This document shows, piece by piece, positions 1-11,000 of a stretch of 64,000 bases of DNA. Source of the DNA: Acanthaster planci. Its lineage: Eukaryota; Echinodermata; Asteroidea; Valvatida; Acanthasteridae. Within the stretch, counting starts at the first letter, position 1. Every line of letters starts with the position of its first letter. Made by a program: the position numbers and the translations under genes. The notes beneath the pieces were generated by a model, which worked only from the letters and a program-made list of their open reading frames with translations, made no database searches and was not told the DNA's origin. Location: contig NW_019091444.1 in assembly GCF_001949145.1 (NCBI RefSeq), forward strand, positions 59,684-123,683, written 5' to 3'.

Positions 1-324
1 CGGTTTGCTTTAACTCAAACATGTCTGTAGGAAGACAATTCGTGCGTGTATTTGGTGGGTCTTGAAGAGAAAATAGAATTGATGAGGACTTTCTTTTTGT
101 GGTAAATCTATGCGGGACTGTAGCGTGAATTCGATGAGTGGGCCCATGGGGATGGGGTGATTCAGATTGGATCTGAGTGCAAGGATCAGAATATGACAAC
201 TTGAACACACGGTTCCAACCGCTATCAAAAATGACGCGTTGAGCATAGACGCATTCGCAAACTAGAGCTCTGTAAGCATGCAGTAACCGCACAATAGTAT
301 GAAAAAACCCTGATTGCATTTTTT

Positions 325-470
325 TGTTCAAAGCTGGCAACCATGCTAGAACGTATCAATATGATGGTGTAAGGCTTCAGAAACACCTGGTTGCCAAAAT
401 GGCACTTGACCTTGAAAGTCAAAAATTGAAGTCAAAAGGTCAAATGAGGTCAAATTTTTAGGGGTCCCCA
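325..470 (+). repeat. AGGTCA-bearing dispersed repeat, copy A
   Basis: It shares a GCTAGAACGTATCAATA...GGTTGCCAAAATGG...TTGACC...AGGTCAAATGAGGTCAAATTTTTA layout with copy B and with inverted copy C. It contains a DR4 pair of AGGTCA (437-442 and 447-452). Confidence 0.75.
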
Positions 471-649
471 TTTTCAAATAAGGTAAAGTTTGTCTCAAAA
501 TTGTGACAAATAACCAAATTACAAAGGTTTGATTGGAAGAAATAATAGTAAAATATCAAAGAATTCATGAAAAGAATTGCAAATTACTCCTGAATGCACG
601 ATCTCACGCAAAACACGTGTAAACATTCGTGTTAACTGCCTTACTTATT

Positions 650-765
650 TTCAAAGGTAACAGTCATACTAAAATGTATCAATACAGTTAGATTCACCCA
701 GTTGCCACAATGATCTTTGACCAAAATTGAGGTCAAAGGTCAAATGACGTCAATTTTTATACCTT
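650..765 (+). repeat. AGGTCA-bearing dispersed repeat, copy B
   Basis: It is a diverged direct copy of 325-470. It contains AGGTCA at 730-735 and 737-742, one base apart (DR1), followed by ACGTCA. Confidence 0.7.
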
Positions 766-1340
766 ATTTCGTTCTACTTATATTTCAATGAGAAGCCACT
801 ATTTCAATGAAATATTGACAAAAAAGATATTTCAGTTTACCAATAATGGTATTGTGGAGTGCTTTGTGGTCATGCTTCTATAACCACCACCAGGCGGGAT
901 GTTTGCGGCACGCTGGATTATTCAAGATGTATAGTTTGCCAGGAGGACAAAGGGCACTGTGACAGAGTTTTGATGACGGATACGATGCGCGTTGGCTGAG
1001 AGGAAACAGCTTCGGGATCGGTGTTCCAGGCTGACAGTTTTGAACAGACTGAGGATTATATCTGATGACGACTAATCAAGGTTAGAAATGAAATGGCGCA
1101 AGACTTGCTATATGAACTTTGCTTCAGAAACCCGTTTGTCAAGATAGTAAAAGAAGGCAGATGACAACCGAAGGGAATGACCAGAAAGCTTATTGTCCAG
1201 ATACCAGCTTAATGCCCCCAAAAGGAGTCGATTCACCGTTGATTGTAATTTTTGCATGTTCTGCCAAAAGCCAGGAAAAATAAGCTGCACAATGTTATGA
1301 CAATGAAAGTCGAAAGAGATACTCCAAAGATGACTATGTT

Positions 1341-1544
1341 ATGTCAGTGAGGATGGCTCAAGTTGTCGACCTGGGAGCTGCTGAAGGGAAGTACCGCAAA
1401 CAATGCTATATGGAATTTGAACGGCGGGTAAAAAAGACGAAAGATCGTCATTCTAAATCCTCAGATCCATGTCGCGATGACTTAGCCCAATCACTACTTC
1501 TTGGTCTGCCCATCGAGAATATAGATCAAGTTGGAGAACCCTGA
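1341..1544 (+). pseudogene. Possible fragment of a repetitive invertebrate ORF
   Basis: This is a 67-codon frame with VVDLGAAEGKYRKQCYMEFE and a basic, Lys-rich continuation. The D-L-x-A-x-E-x-x-Y-x-x-x-C-Y layout resembles, from memory, a motif seen in many uncharacterised repeat-family proteins of invertebrates. It runs into AGGTCA repeat C and has no visible partner exon. It may be a mobile-element relic or chance. Confidence 0.25.
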
Positions 1545-1680
1545 AAATTTGACCTCATTTGACCTTTTGACCTCAACTTTTGACCTTCAAGGTCAAGGAC
1601 GATTTTGGCACTCTGAAACCTTAGACCATAGTACCGGCAGTACTTTCTAGCATGGTTGCTAGCTTTGAACAAAAAAAGCT
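1540..1680 (-). repeat. AGGTCA-bearing dispersed repeat, copy C (inverted)
   Basis: It is the reverse complement of copies A and B. It holds TGACCT at 1550, 1560, 1568 and 1581, and AGGTCA at 1590, giving spacings of 4, 2, 7 and 3. Confidence 0.75.
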
Positions 1681-2775
1681 ATGTACACTTTTTTCTTGCC
1701 ATATTTTAGGGTATGGCCGGCCGACTGGGGGCAAGTGACCGACGACCACTTAATTTGACTTTCCGTATCAAATTCAGAAAAGTGATAATAACAACCTATA
1801 TCTAATTTCTCCAACGACTAACAGGGAGTATTGAAATCATAAACAACTAGGCAACCATCCCGTTATTCTTCAGATGAAAATAAAAGATTTTGCACCGTTT
1901 CAATACAGTTCATAAAATAACGCATAATGTGTGGTAAATGGACTTAATTACACGATTTGCCAAAGATTGTACAAAAAGGAGCTTCGTAGGTGCAAGTGCG
2001 TTTAGATTGTATTAGTTGGGGGAATTTTCCTTCAATGCTCGTTTCAAACTGTAAGTTGTGTCTTTTTTCTAACTAGCATGGGTGAAATATAATTTTCAAA
2101 GAATAATTTCTCGGGACACCCTCCTTGGACTGATTGGTAGATACGTATTCTGGACCATCTGCACCGTGGTTCTTGTTTTGACTCCAGGTTTGCTGTGGCA
2201 TTCTTCCACCGTCCATGAAAATATGAATTGGATTCGGTCGACTGGCTCTGAAATGCAGTAAAAGGCGTCACGGTCATTGCTTATCAACAAAGCAGAAGTC
2301 AGACGGATGGTGCTGCTATAGAATTTATTTTCCCCTTTGCAAACGGGCCTCTGAAGCTGTTGACATCCTGTATTTCAGTCGTGTAATTTACAATTCTTTC
2401 TTTTTTCGATTATAAATAACTATAGACAGCTGCTTTTGCTACATGTCCCCAGTCTCTCTCGAGCATTGGGATTCCATATAATTTCTGTTTCGTAATTCTG
2501 TGCACATGAATATAGTGTAAAATTAAAACACGAGGTTTAAATCAGTGCCTCGGGGAAGAGACAGGTTAAGCATCGTGTCCGGAGACAATCATGCATCTAA
2601 AGTACGCGGATGGTTGTCATTTTATGAGTGTTTCCCCATAATTATCAGTAAATCGCGCTTTACGTCACAGCTGGGAGGCTATCGCTAGCCGTCGGTACAC
2701 AAGCAAAATAATCATTCCCAGAGCATCGTAGCGTAGACAGGCCAGAATAATAACCCAAACTGCAAAACTCAATCA

Positions 2776-2902
2776 GTAAATTAGTTATGTGTAGTCGGCG
2801 TGCTCCGCGTCAAACATGCATACACCTCCGCGCCTCATGGCGCGCCTATGCCGTGAATACCCACCCCCCCCAAAAAACACGCCCTCTTTTGTTTCTCTCG
2901 GA
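2776..2902 (+). repeat. Dispersed repeat, copy 1 of 2
   Basis: It shares GTAAATTAGTTA, GTAGTC.GCGTGCTCC.CGTCAAAC.TGCATA, GCGCCTCATGGCGC and AAAAAACACGCCCTC blocks with 39662-39785. It lies just before the C1GALT1 exon acceptor. Confidence 0.75.
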
Positions 2903-2954
2903 GCCGATATATAGGTACATCTGTAACACTAACTTGTTGCTTCTTTTTTCATAG

Positions 2955-4114
2955 GATCTTTAAAGTTGGCATCTTCTGCCAATTCTATGGAGATATCCAA
3001 AGTCAAAGTTCTTTGCTGGATTTTGACATCACCTTCCACTTTGCACAGCAAGGCCGCGCACATTAAAGAGACTTGGGGCCCGCGCTGTGACGTCACACTC
3101 TACATGAGCTCCCAGGCGGACCCGTCGTTCCCCGCTGTAGCCCTAAACGTGGCAGAGGGCCGCAACAGCCTGTGGAACAAGACCCGGGCCGCCTTGAAAT
3201 ACGTCTACGAGCACCACTCCCAGGAGGCCGAGTGGTTCATGAAGGCCGACGACGACACCTACGTCATCGTAGAGAACCTGCGCTACTTCCTGCGGGATAA
3301 AAACAGCAGCGCGCCGCTGTATTACGGGCACAACTTCAAGATGTTCACCAAGCAGGGGTACATGAGCGGCGGAGCAGGCTACGTACTGAGCAGGGAGGCC
3401 CTTGGACGGTTCGCAAAGGGGGATAACTACCGGTGTAAGACGGACTACACGGCTGAAGACGTAGGGGTCGGGAAATGCTTGGAGGCGGTGGGAGTGGTAG
3501 CTGGCGATTCCAGGGATTCGCTCAACCGATCTCGCTTCCTTCCTATGTCCATTGCAGACTTCGTCAACAATCACTTACCAAACTGGTACCATCATTACAA
3601 AAAGTACCGCACATCCGAGGTAAATGGTAACGTACAACGTACGAGATTTATGGCTATTATTCAAATCATCTTGGACGCTTAAAAAATACCTTTTTTTGAC
3701 CTCCAACACAGCCGGTGAAAACTAACAGCCCACCATTTGCGGCAATGGCAGAAATCCTTAAGTCTAAATTCATACAATTTTACGAATGCAGAGCCTATTT
3801 ATAAAAATTAAAACCACAGAGCTTTTTCTCAAAGCCCCGACAACAAACAAACAATTTGATTTTTTCTTGGCCTATGTACAGCGGCGTAGTAGCAGCGAAT
3901 ATAACACACCCAATTACACACGTTTACTTTATATGCCGTTTCCCATGATTCTTTGCAGGGATTGAGCTGTTGCTCCGACTATCTTATCTCCTGTCATTAC
4001 GTGACGCCCCAAACCATGCACTTCTTGGACTTTGTCATCTACCATCTACGCTCGGCTAACGACAGTCAACAGCGTAGATACAAACTGAGAAGCAACCAGA
4101 CGATTCTCGTGTAA
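2955..4114 (+). CDS. C1GALT1: C1GALT1-like core 1 beta-1,3-galactosyltransferase, 3' part (two exons)
   Basis: Two exons are visible: 2955-3619 (strong polypyrimidine acceptor ending at 2954; donor GAG|gtaaat) and 3959-4114 (acceptor ttgcag, stop TAA). The intron is phase 0, and the first exon enters in phase 1. The protein matches the Golgi GT31 enzyme that adds galactose to GalNAc-Ser/Thr to make the T antigen. The family start KVKVLCW is present, then ETWGPRC, the metal-binding KADDDTY (codons at about 3239-3259), GYMSGGAGYVLS, EDVGVGKC and AGDSRD. The last exon has the C-terminal CCSDY and the SCHYV/MHFLDFVIYHLR segment. The N-terminal cytosolic tail and signal-anchor are missing and must be on an upstream exon that I could not find in 1-2954. 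An in-frame ATG at 2987 would give a protein with no membrane anchor, so I doubt it is the real start. This is the only one of three tandem copies of this 3' end that reads open. Confidence 0.88.
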
Positions 4115-5079
4115 TAAATTCCACAATTATAAAAAAAACAAACGAAACTTTATGAATATAGATTGAAAGTTAAGTAAGCCAATTATTTTTTTCATAATTT
4201 GTACATCTTTATAAAAGAAACCGTTCATTGCTTTGGGCACGACTGTGCTTGCAAATAAGAGCAAATCTGTCGGTTTCCCGTAGAATTTTGTTTTTCATTA
4301 CAGTGACCGTGCATTTTATTGGAAGGCTTCAACTTTCATGCATAGCTGCCCGGTGATCTGCCTAAACGCACGGGATGTATATTTGACAGTGCTGTAAAAT
4401 TGTTTTGTTTCCAGATCTTAAGATGTGTATAAATGGCGATGCCGCTGTTGAGTCAAATGACAAATTAACCTCACTCTCCTCTGGTGAATGATTCTAAATT
4501 GCGGAAGGAGAACCTTTTTGTCAAAATAAAAAGAAACCAAAAATGTGAAGGCAAAGTGATCCCTCCATTCATAAATGTGCCTGTCGTCGTTGTTGAAAGT
4601 GCGTGCTGATCAAAACAGAATTCAGTGAGTCCACTCAAATAGTCAATTCGGCTCATTGAAGCAAGTGGTCTATAGCTACCAGAATGAAGCAGGTGAGAAC
4701 GAAATTCATTGCAAAGAAGGCTTGCTAGTAACACAGAATTTTTAGAAGCAATTACGAATTTTTCAAACGTCCGGTGTGGATATTATACAAAAAAGGCTTA
4801 CCGGTACATCATATGCTTCATTTTCTGTAAATTTATGGGTTGGCATTACTGTAATGTAATACAAAATACGAAAGTTGGCGTGAAACCAAAATGTGCAGAC
4901 CAGCGTTGGAATGAACGCTCTTAAAGAGAGTACTTATGTCAGCTGTGACAACCGTCCGGCAATATGTCATTAAATACGTGTTATAACACAGGAATTTCGA
5001 TCTGCCTTTCCGTCTTAGAAAATTGTTGTGAAACCGTTTTCCAGATGCGACAGAGGATTTAGCCATTCGAGTAAGATGA

Positions 5080-8000
5080 TCATGCTTCTCCGGCTCCGGT
5101 TGTCTTCGTTGGACCGACTCGGACCTCATGTGGCAAAATGCCCAGCACTGCGGGCAGTTCGGACAAAATTGCAGTGTTGTCCGTCGGACTTTTAGCCAAA
5201 TACCAACCTACATTTAAAGACATGAAGGAAAACAAGAGCAGTGAAGTCAACACAGGGACACAGTTACAATGGTACCGCCCCATGAATGCATTCACCAGCA
5301 CTGCTAAGAAAGGATACCGGAAGATGGAAAACATCGTTGCTCGCAGCAACCATGCTGTGTCCACATTTGGCCGATTGGATGACTGAAACTTCCTCAAAGT
5401 TGCTACCATCTTCCCGGATTCGCTTCTGCACAGTTTCAGACATGCGTGTACTAAGGTATTAAAAACCGATTCGTGGAAGTGGGGAAATTTACCCTGTTGT
5501 GTCATGCTTTCCAGTGTACGTCCTCTCTGGTCTCCCGTAGGAGCTATTTTTTCGTACCACAGACGGGGATCGGGTGGAAATGACCACTGCGTCACCATCG
5601 AAGTAGGGAAATGCTGCCAGTAAGAGGGGAACAGTGGCTTAGTATCAAAGGCGGATCGAAAAGGACAATTTTGCTTGGTGGCAACTTTATGTGGAGGGGC
5701 AAAAACATTGGAGATTTATTTCTGTTGCTTTGATTGGCTATTTTCCGGTGTGGAGCTTAAAGTGGGCTTTGGGGAATGGGAAGATGAAAATGGTTTCCAA
5801 TTATATTGCTCTGTTTCTAAGGAAAACAAATCTGCCTCTTTTTAAGGGAGGTGGCAATTGCCCGTCTGCTCCCAATGTCAGTGATTAGTACATCCATATT
5901 AGTCGAATAAAAAAGATCCACTATTCCTCAGACGGCATGTCTAATTTTCGTTTTACTGATGCCATACGTAATACCTCGCCCAGACATGCTTTTTAATATT
6001 CTGTGAGGTTTTGAGATTCTTTTTTTATAGGAAACTCTACCAAATATTCTCCAACGTTGCGCAAACAGGTTCACGTGAGGACTATTTGAGTTCCATTTTG
6101 CCAATTTTTCGTACCCCGAGTGTAATTTGTGCACAGGTTACTAAGGGTGTACTAACCATTGTGTCAACTTCCGGCTTTGCCCGGTCCTTTTTTGCAGCCG
6201 GTGTATTTCTGTTCATACTCGGCGGTGGCTTAAAGTTCTGTTGCGTGTAAGCTACGACGTTGCCCTGGGACGAGTCGCCTCCGTCATAGTTGTATCTGTA
6301 AAACGTACCTGCAACGAGGAATCAGATCTCATTCTCAGATCAGAAACCTTCTGTTACCAAGCGTCCGGTCGCGGCCAGCTAATTTATTTGACTCAATATC
6401 TGTTTGTATAATGATTTCGCTTGCGGAATGTTTTTTTCCCCTCATGCCCAAACTGTATCCGAACGCGGCAAAGAGTCTCAGGCACGTGTTCGCAACAGGT
6501 TTCCGCTCACCCGATCCTACCGCTATGAATGAATGAGATTTTCAAGACACGGGCACCAACATGACGAAGCCTTTTCCTACACACTACACAAATTAAGCAA
6601 ACTACAGCCCCACGGTACTTTCTTTTCTCTCTCTTTTTATCCAAGACCCCAAGTGATGTCAGTATGACAACGCTCTAACCGTGGCCGTTTTTACCTCTTT
6701 CAGCCTCATCATGTATCACTTTCAGCATCTTGAACAAAGCGGAAAGAGAAACAACTAGTCTTGTTGGTATCCGTGGCTCAAAGCCCAGTGGGTATTGTTT
6801 TCCTCTTAGTTTTTCGGGCTCTTTCCTGATGGAAAAGATCACGTTGGTTTCATTATCTGCTCGAATATGCAGCAGGTGAAGTTGGTTTCATTTAAGGGAA
6901 ATAACGCTCACTTCGACTCGTGACTTGAGCCTCTGTGATGAGCGTCACACTGGTACCACGTTACCTCCACGTTCCAAATATTGGCGTATTGGTGAAAAGG
7001 CCTCGTTTACTAACAGTGATGGGTTTAGTCAGGTCGGGTGGTTCTGTCACGTGTAATATTTGTAAAGCTCTGCGTATTCGTTAACGAAGTCGTGCACGGA
7101 TGAGACCGCTAAAATTCCCAAGACCACGGTCGTCACCTCTACGGCTACAGATTTACAGCTTACACTTTTTCTTGTCATACGTCATAAACGATACTCTTCC
7201 GTCGTCAATGCCCAGGTAGAGTTTTTCGTCAGGCAAGTAGATATCAAAAGCGTTCACTGGCGCACCAGTCCACGAGATGGTAGCATCCAAAATATTCGTG
7301 GGTATGACATCGATATCAGTCTCGAGTAGGCTAATCACCTCAATTGCTGGGTTTCCCTCTGAGAGGGGAAAAAAGGAGAGACATCAGTCACCATGTTGTT
7401 GCTTGTTTGTTTTGAGGTTTAATTACTCCGTAAGATCCCTTCACATGATAGTGAGGGAGGTGCTGGACCTGGTATTGCGTACTAGATGACGCTGCACCAG
7501 CCTATTTGTCATGGAAATTGGCATGTGAACGTTAATAATATGCCGCTGTTCGAGGTCCCGTTTTGGCAATCAGAATGGTGAGTCAAATTCATTCTGAGAT
7601 AGCGGAAAGATAAATGGGGCCTACATTTAGATAATCAATTAACTATTTCATTTCTTAAGCTCAACCTCCCTTAGTTTTTGAGGGGTCAACTCCGTCCGCC
7701 CAAAATCGCTGTTTTTTTTCCTCCAAATACATGCGAATCACAAAAGTGCGCCTCCAATAGTTTGCAACGCGTTGGTCAATCACAGTGTGCGAAATCTTTA
7801 GACCCTTTCCAAACCTGCGTTGGGTCAACACATTTCGCGCATTGTGATTGGCCAACGCGTTGCAAACTCTTGAAGGCGCGCTATTGTGAATCGCCGGTAT
7901 TGCCATCCCATTTTCATTTGCCAAATGCCATGTCGTTCAGCGTATATTGCCACATGTCGACAAAGAGCATATTAATAAGCGAGTTCACTTGCGTCTAACT

Positions 8001-11000
8001 TGAAATCGCAATTAATATACGATTGGTAATACATTTGTAATTGAATTGAAACTGTGTGTCGTATGTTGTGCAACCAATCACCCGAGGCCCGAATGCGATA
8101 GTCAATACATGTACCTTGGACGGAGAGTTCGAAGAACGACCATACGTATTTGGTACAACCGCTGTGGCTTCGCTTCAGCTCCTGTTGGTAAAAAGTGACA
8201 TCATCAACTTTCTTAGAAACTGACGAAATTCGTGTCCGTTTCTACGGAATTGCGTAAATTGGCAAAATGCTCTAAGAGCGTTGGTATATTCAGCGCGGGA
8301 GGGCGGGATAGGGAATTAGTACTTGCACACAGGTGGAGGGGATGGGCGCACGGTGCCAATTTTAACTGAAAGACTAACACTTTAGACACAGCTCTTGGGA
8401 ACTTCTCTCGGAGAGGAAATGATTGTTCCAAGGAAGAAGATTTAGACAATTGTCGTTACAGAGAAAATCCCCCTCATGCATAACCGAAAGTCTGGTTATG
8501 CCTCACGCCTAGAATCGATCCCATACAGTGTATGCCATTAAACATTTTGGACCATTACAGTTGCTTTTCCTCTTTGATAAGTAAAATGTCAACCCTGAAC
8601 TGGCGTTTGATATTCGCCATATTGACTGTACCCAACAACTACCTTGCCATCATGTCAGCCAAGGAAGGGTTAGGTTTTTCTCCGGGACTTAGCACCATAG
8701 GCTTCAGGTACCATAGGGCTGCCTAGTCACCTTGCGCCTACATGTTACGTCCCTGCTGAAGAGATTATGCAGTATCCCACCAGAAACAGAACTGGAACCA
8801 CAATAAGCTTTCATACCATATTCCTCAAGTATCATAAGCCTCAGGCACAATAGGCCCTGGGCACCATAGGTACAATTGAGTAGCACATGCCCTAGCAGGC
8901 AGAATAGACCCAATTATGTGCCATAGGTCCAAGACACCATATATGGTGCCCAATTAGGTACCAAAGGCCCACGGCATCTGTGCTTCGTAGGTTTTGATTT
9001 ACTCCAGGCACCGTGACCAAGTTTACAGTTCTAGTATTTAAAGGCTGCGAACCTTAGATTTAATTTAAAACTGTATGTGCCTCCACTAAGCTTTGTGTTA
9101 GCCAGCCTGAAGCTCTCCAAATAAAGAAGAAGATGTTAAAACGTAGCTGTTTGTATTCTAAGGAGGAATGTAGGAATTTCGTAGTCTCTCGGATTTCTTG
9201 CCGAGCTTCTTTTTTCTGTGAGGCCCTAAGGCACAATAAATATTGGACAATCCAGCCATGGTGCCACTCTCAGCCAGCAGGTCCATTTAACATGAAAAGT
9301 AGCTGGGCACTTTCCTATCCACTCTTAGGCAAAAATTGTCTCATACAAGAGTAATGTTGCCAAAAATGTTGAGTGCCTTAGCGAGGCCGGCGCCATAATG
9401 GTATTTCAGGTACACTGCAGTAGACTCTCACGAACACTGAACGTGCCAATTAACATGCATTAAGAATACACACGAGAAATTTCTTTTAAAACAAAAGGGC
9501 CTCCTTACCAGCAGGAGTTTTGACTGGATGCCTTCACGGAGAAATTGTAGGACGTACTGAAGGCTATACTTTTCGATGGTTTTGCCGTTTATTCCTATGA
9601 GCTGGTCGTCTGACCTGGAAAATGAGTTTAATGGTTTCGATATAATCAGGGGCGTCATTTTGTGACCGCGAGCAAATGTTGTCATGTTTTTGCTTTGGTC
9701 AATAATTTGGTGTTTTAAGGACTTCGGTTGCGCCATGCCTGTGTCACATCATTGTTTTTGCAGAAGACAACGAAAGGTTGGAGTTGGTTCTGCGCCGGTT
9801 CAAAATGGTGGAAAGGAAGCAGACGATGTTTCTTTCGTCTCCAAGAAAAATGAATTATGTTTCTTCTGGTAAGTTCCCTCTAGTCGAAGAGAGCAGCAGT
9901 TGTTGGAGGCTTTCCGATATTTGTTTGTAGTGGCGCCATCTTGCCAACATTGCCCTGGTTACTGCTTTGACGGCACGTTTGTGGTAAGGGGCTGTGAAAA
10001 CACGCCCACAGATGTTCGATCAGAAAGGGTATGACTGGACATGTGCAAATCGGCAACGGCTGGACGGGTCCACTAGACTCCCTAACGAAAATTTCAGCTC
10101 GTTAATTGGCCATTCTGAGCCGTTCAGACAAGTGTAACTCTGGACTGGTTCTTGATCCTGTCATCCCCATAGTAAAAAAAAATCGACGCGTTTGTAGAAG
10201 GGTTGGAGATAATTTCACTACGTACTGATGCAAGCGGGAACCAGGTCGGTGATCAACGTGCATGGTACATAAAATTCAGTTACTTGTTATTCTTTCTACG
10301 ATTTCTTTCAAAAGGCAGGTTTAGATATCCACAGTTAAAAAGGGATTGTTTTTCTTGAAATGGCAATGTGGAGCTCAAAGATAGTTCGGTTAGAAATGAT
10401 ATTCATAGACCTAAGAGCGATGCTGCAATACAGGACAAAGTGTCATCTAGTGTTTAATTAAGAATAAGAAATGCAATGTAAACCTACTATTGGTATAAGT
10501 TATGCTCACCTCAATCCCGCCTTGAAGGCCAGTCCATCTGCTCTCACTCTCGTCAGGGTGTAATGTCCAACGCCATCTGCTATCTGGGCTTGGAGGTTTA
10601 CCGCGTCACCCGACCCATTCGGGTTTTCCAAAAGTATGTCACTTCCCTACGGATTAACGGTCACAGCTTTATACGCGAGATGGCCATTTTGGATGGAGTC
10701 CCCCAAATCCATCCGATTTTTCGAATACTCTGAATTGGAGAGGAGCCTGACTATTTTGCTGCAATTACCGGTGCGACCTCATTTCGATGTTTTCGAAATG
10801 TCATAAAGGTGACTCTATTTCTACATTTTGGAACAACACATCGGAGTCCAAGGATAATTTGCCCTATCATCCACGCTTCCATACATATTGAACTTTCGAA
10901 GATTTGTTGCAGGTATCGCCTAGCTTTGGGTACAAGATGCAGTGCAGTAAGGTTTATTGTGGGATGAAGTAAGGCTAATTGAATCGATTATGTCAGTCAT

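Larger units (their letters stand above)
1..2954. other. Left flank, no gene model
   Basis: It contains the three AGGTCA repeats and the small frame at 1341. A block at 2776-2902 recurs at 39662-39785. The first exon(s) of the C1GALT1-like gene, with the membrane anchor, should lie here or further left; I could not identify them. Confidence 0.6.

Noticed and set aside
3143-3574. 143-codon - strand frame inside the C1GALT1 exon
   Set aside because: It is a shadow of the + strand coding exon, which has clear family motifs.
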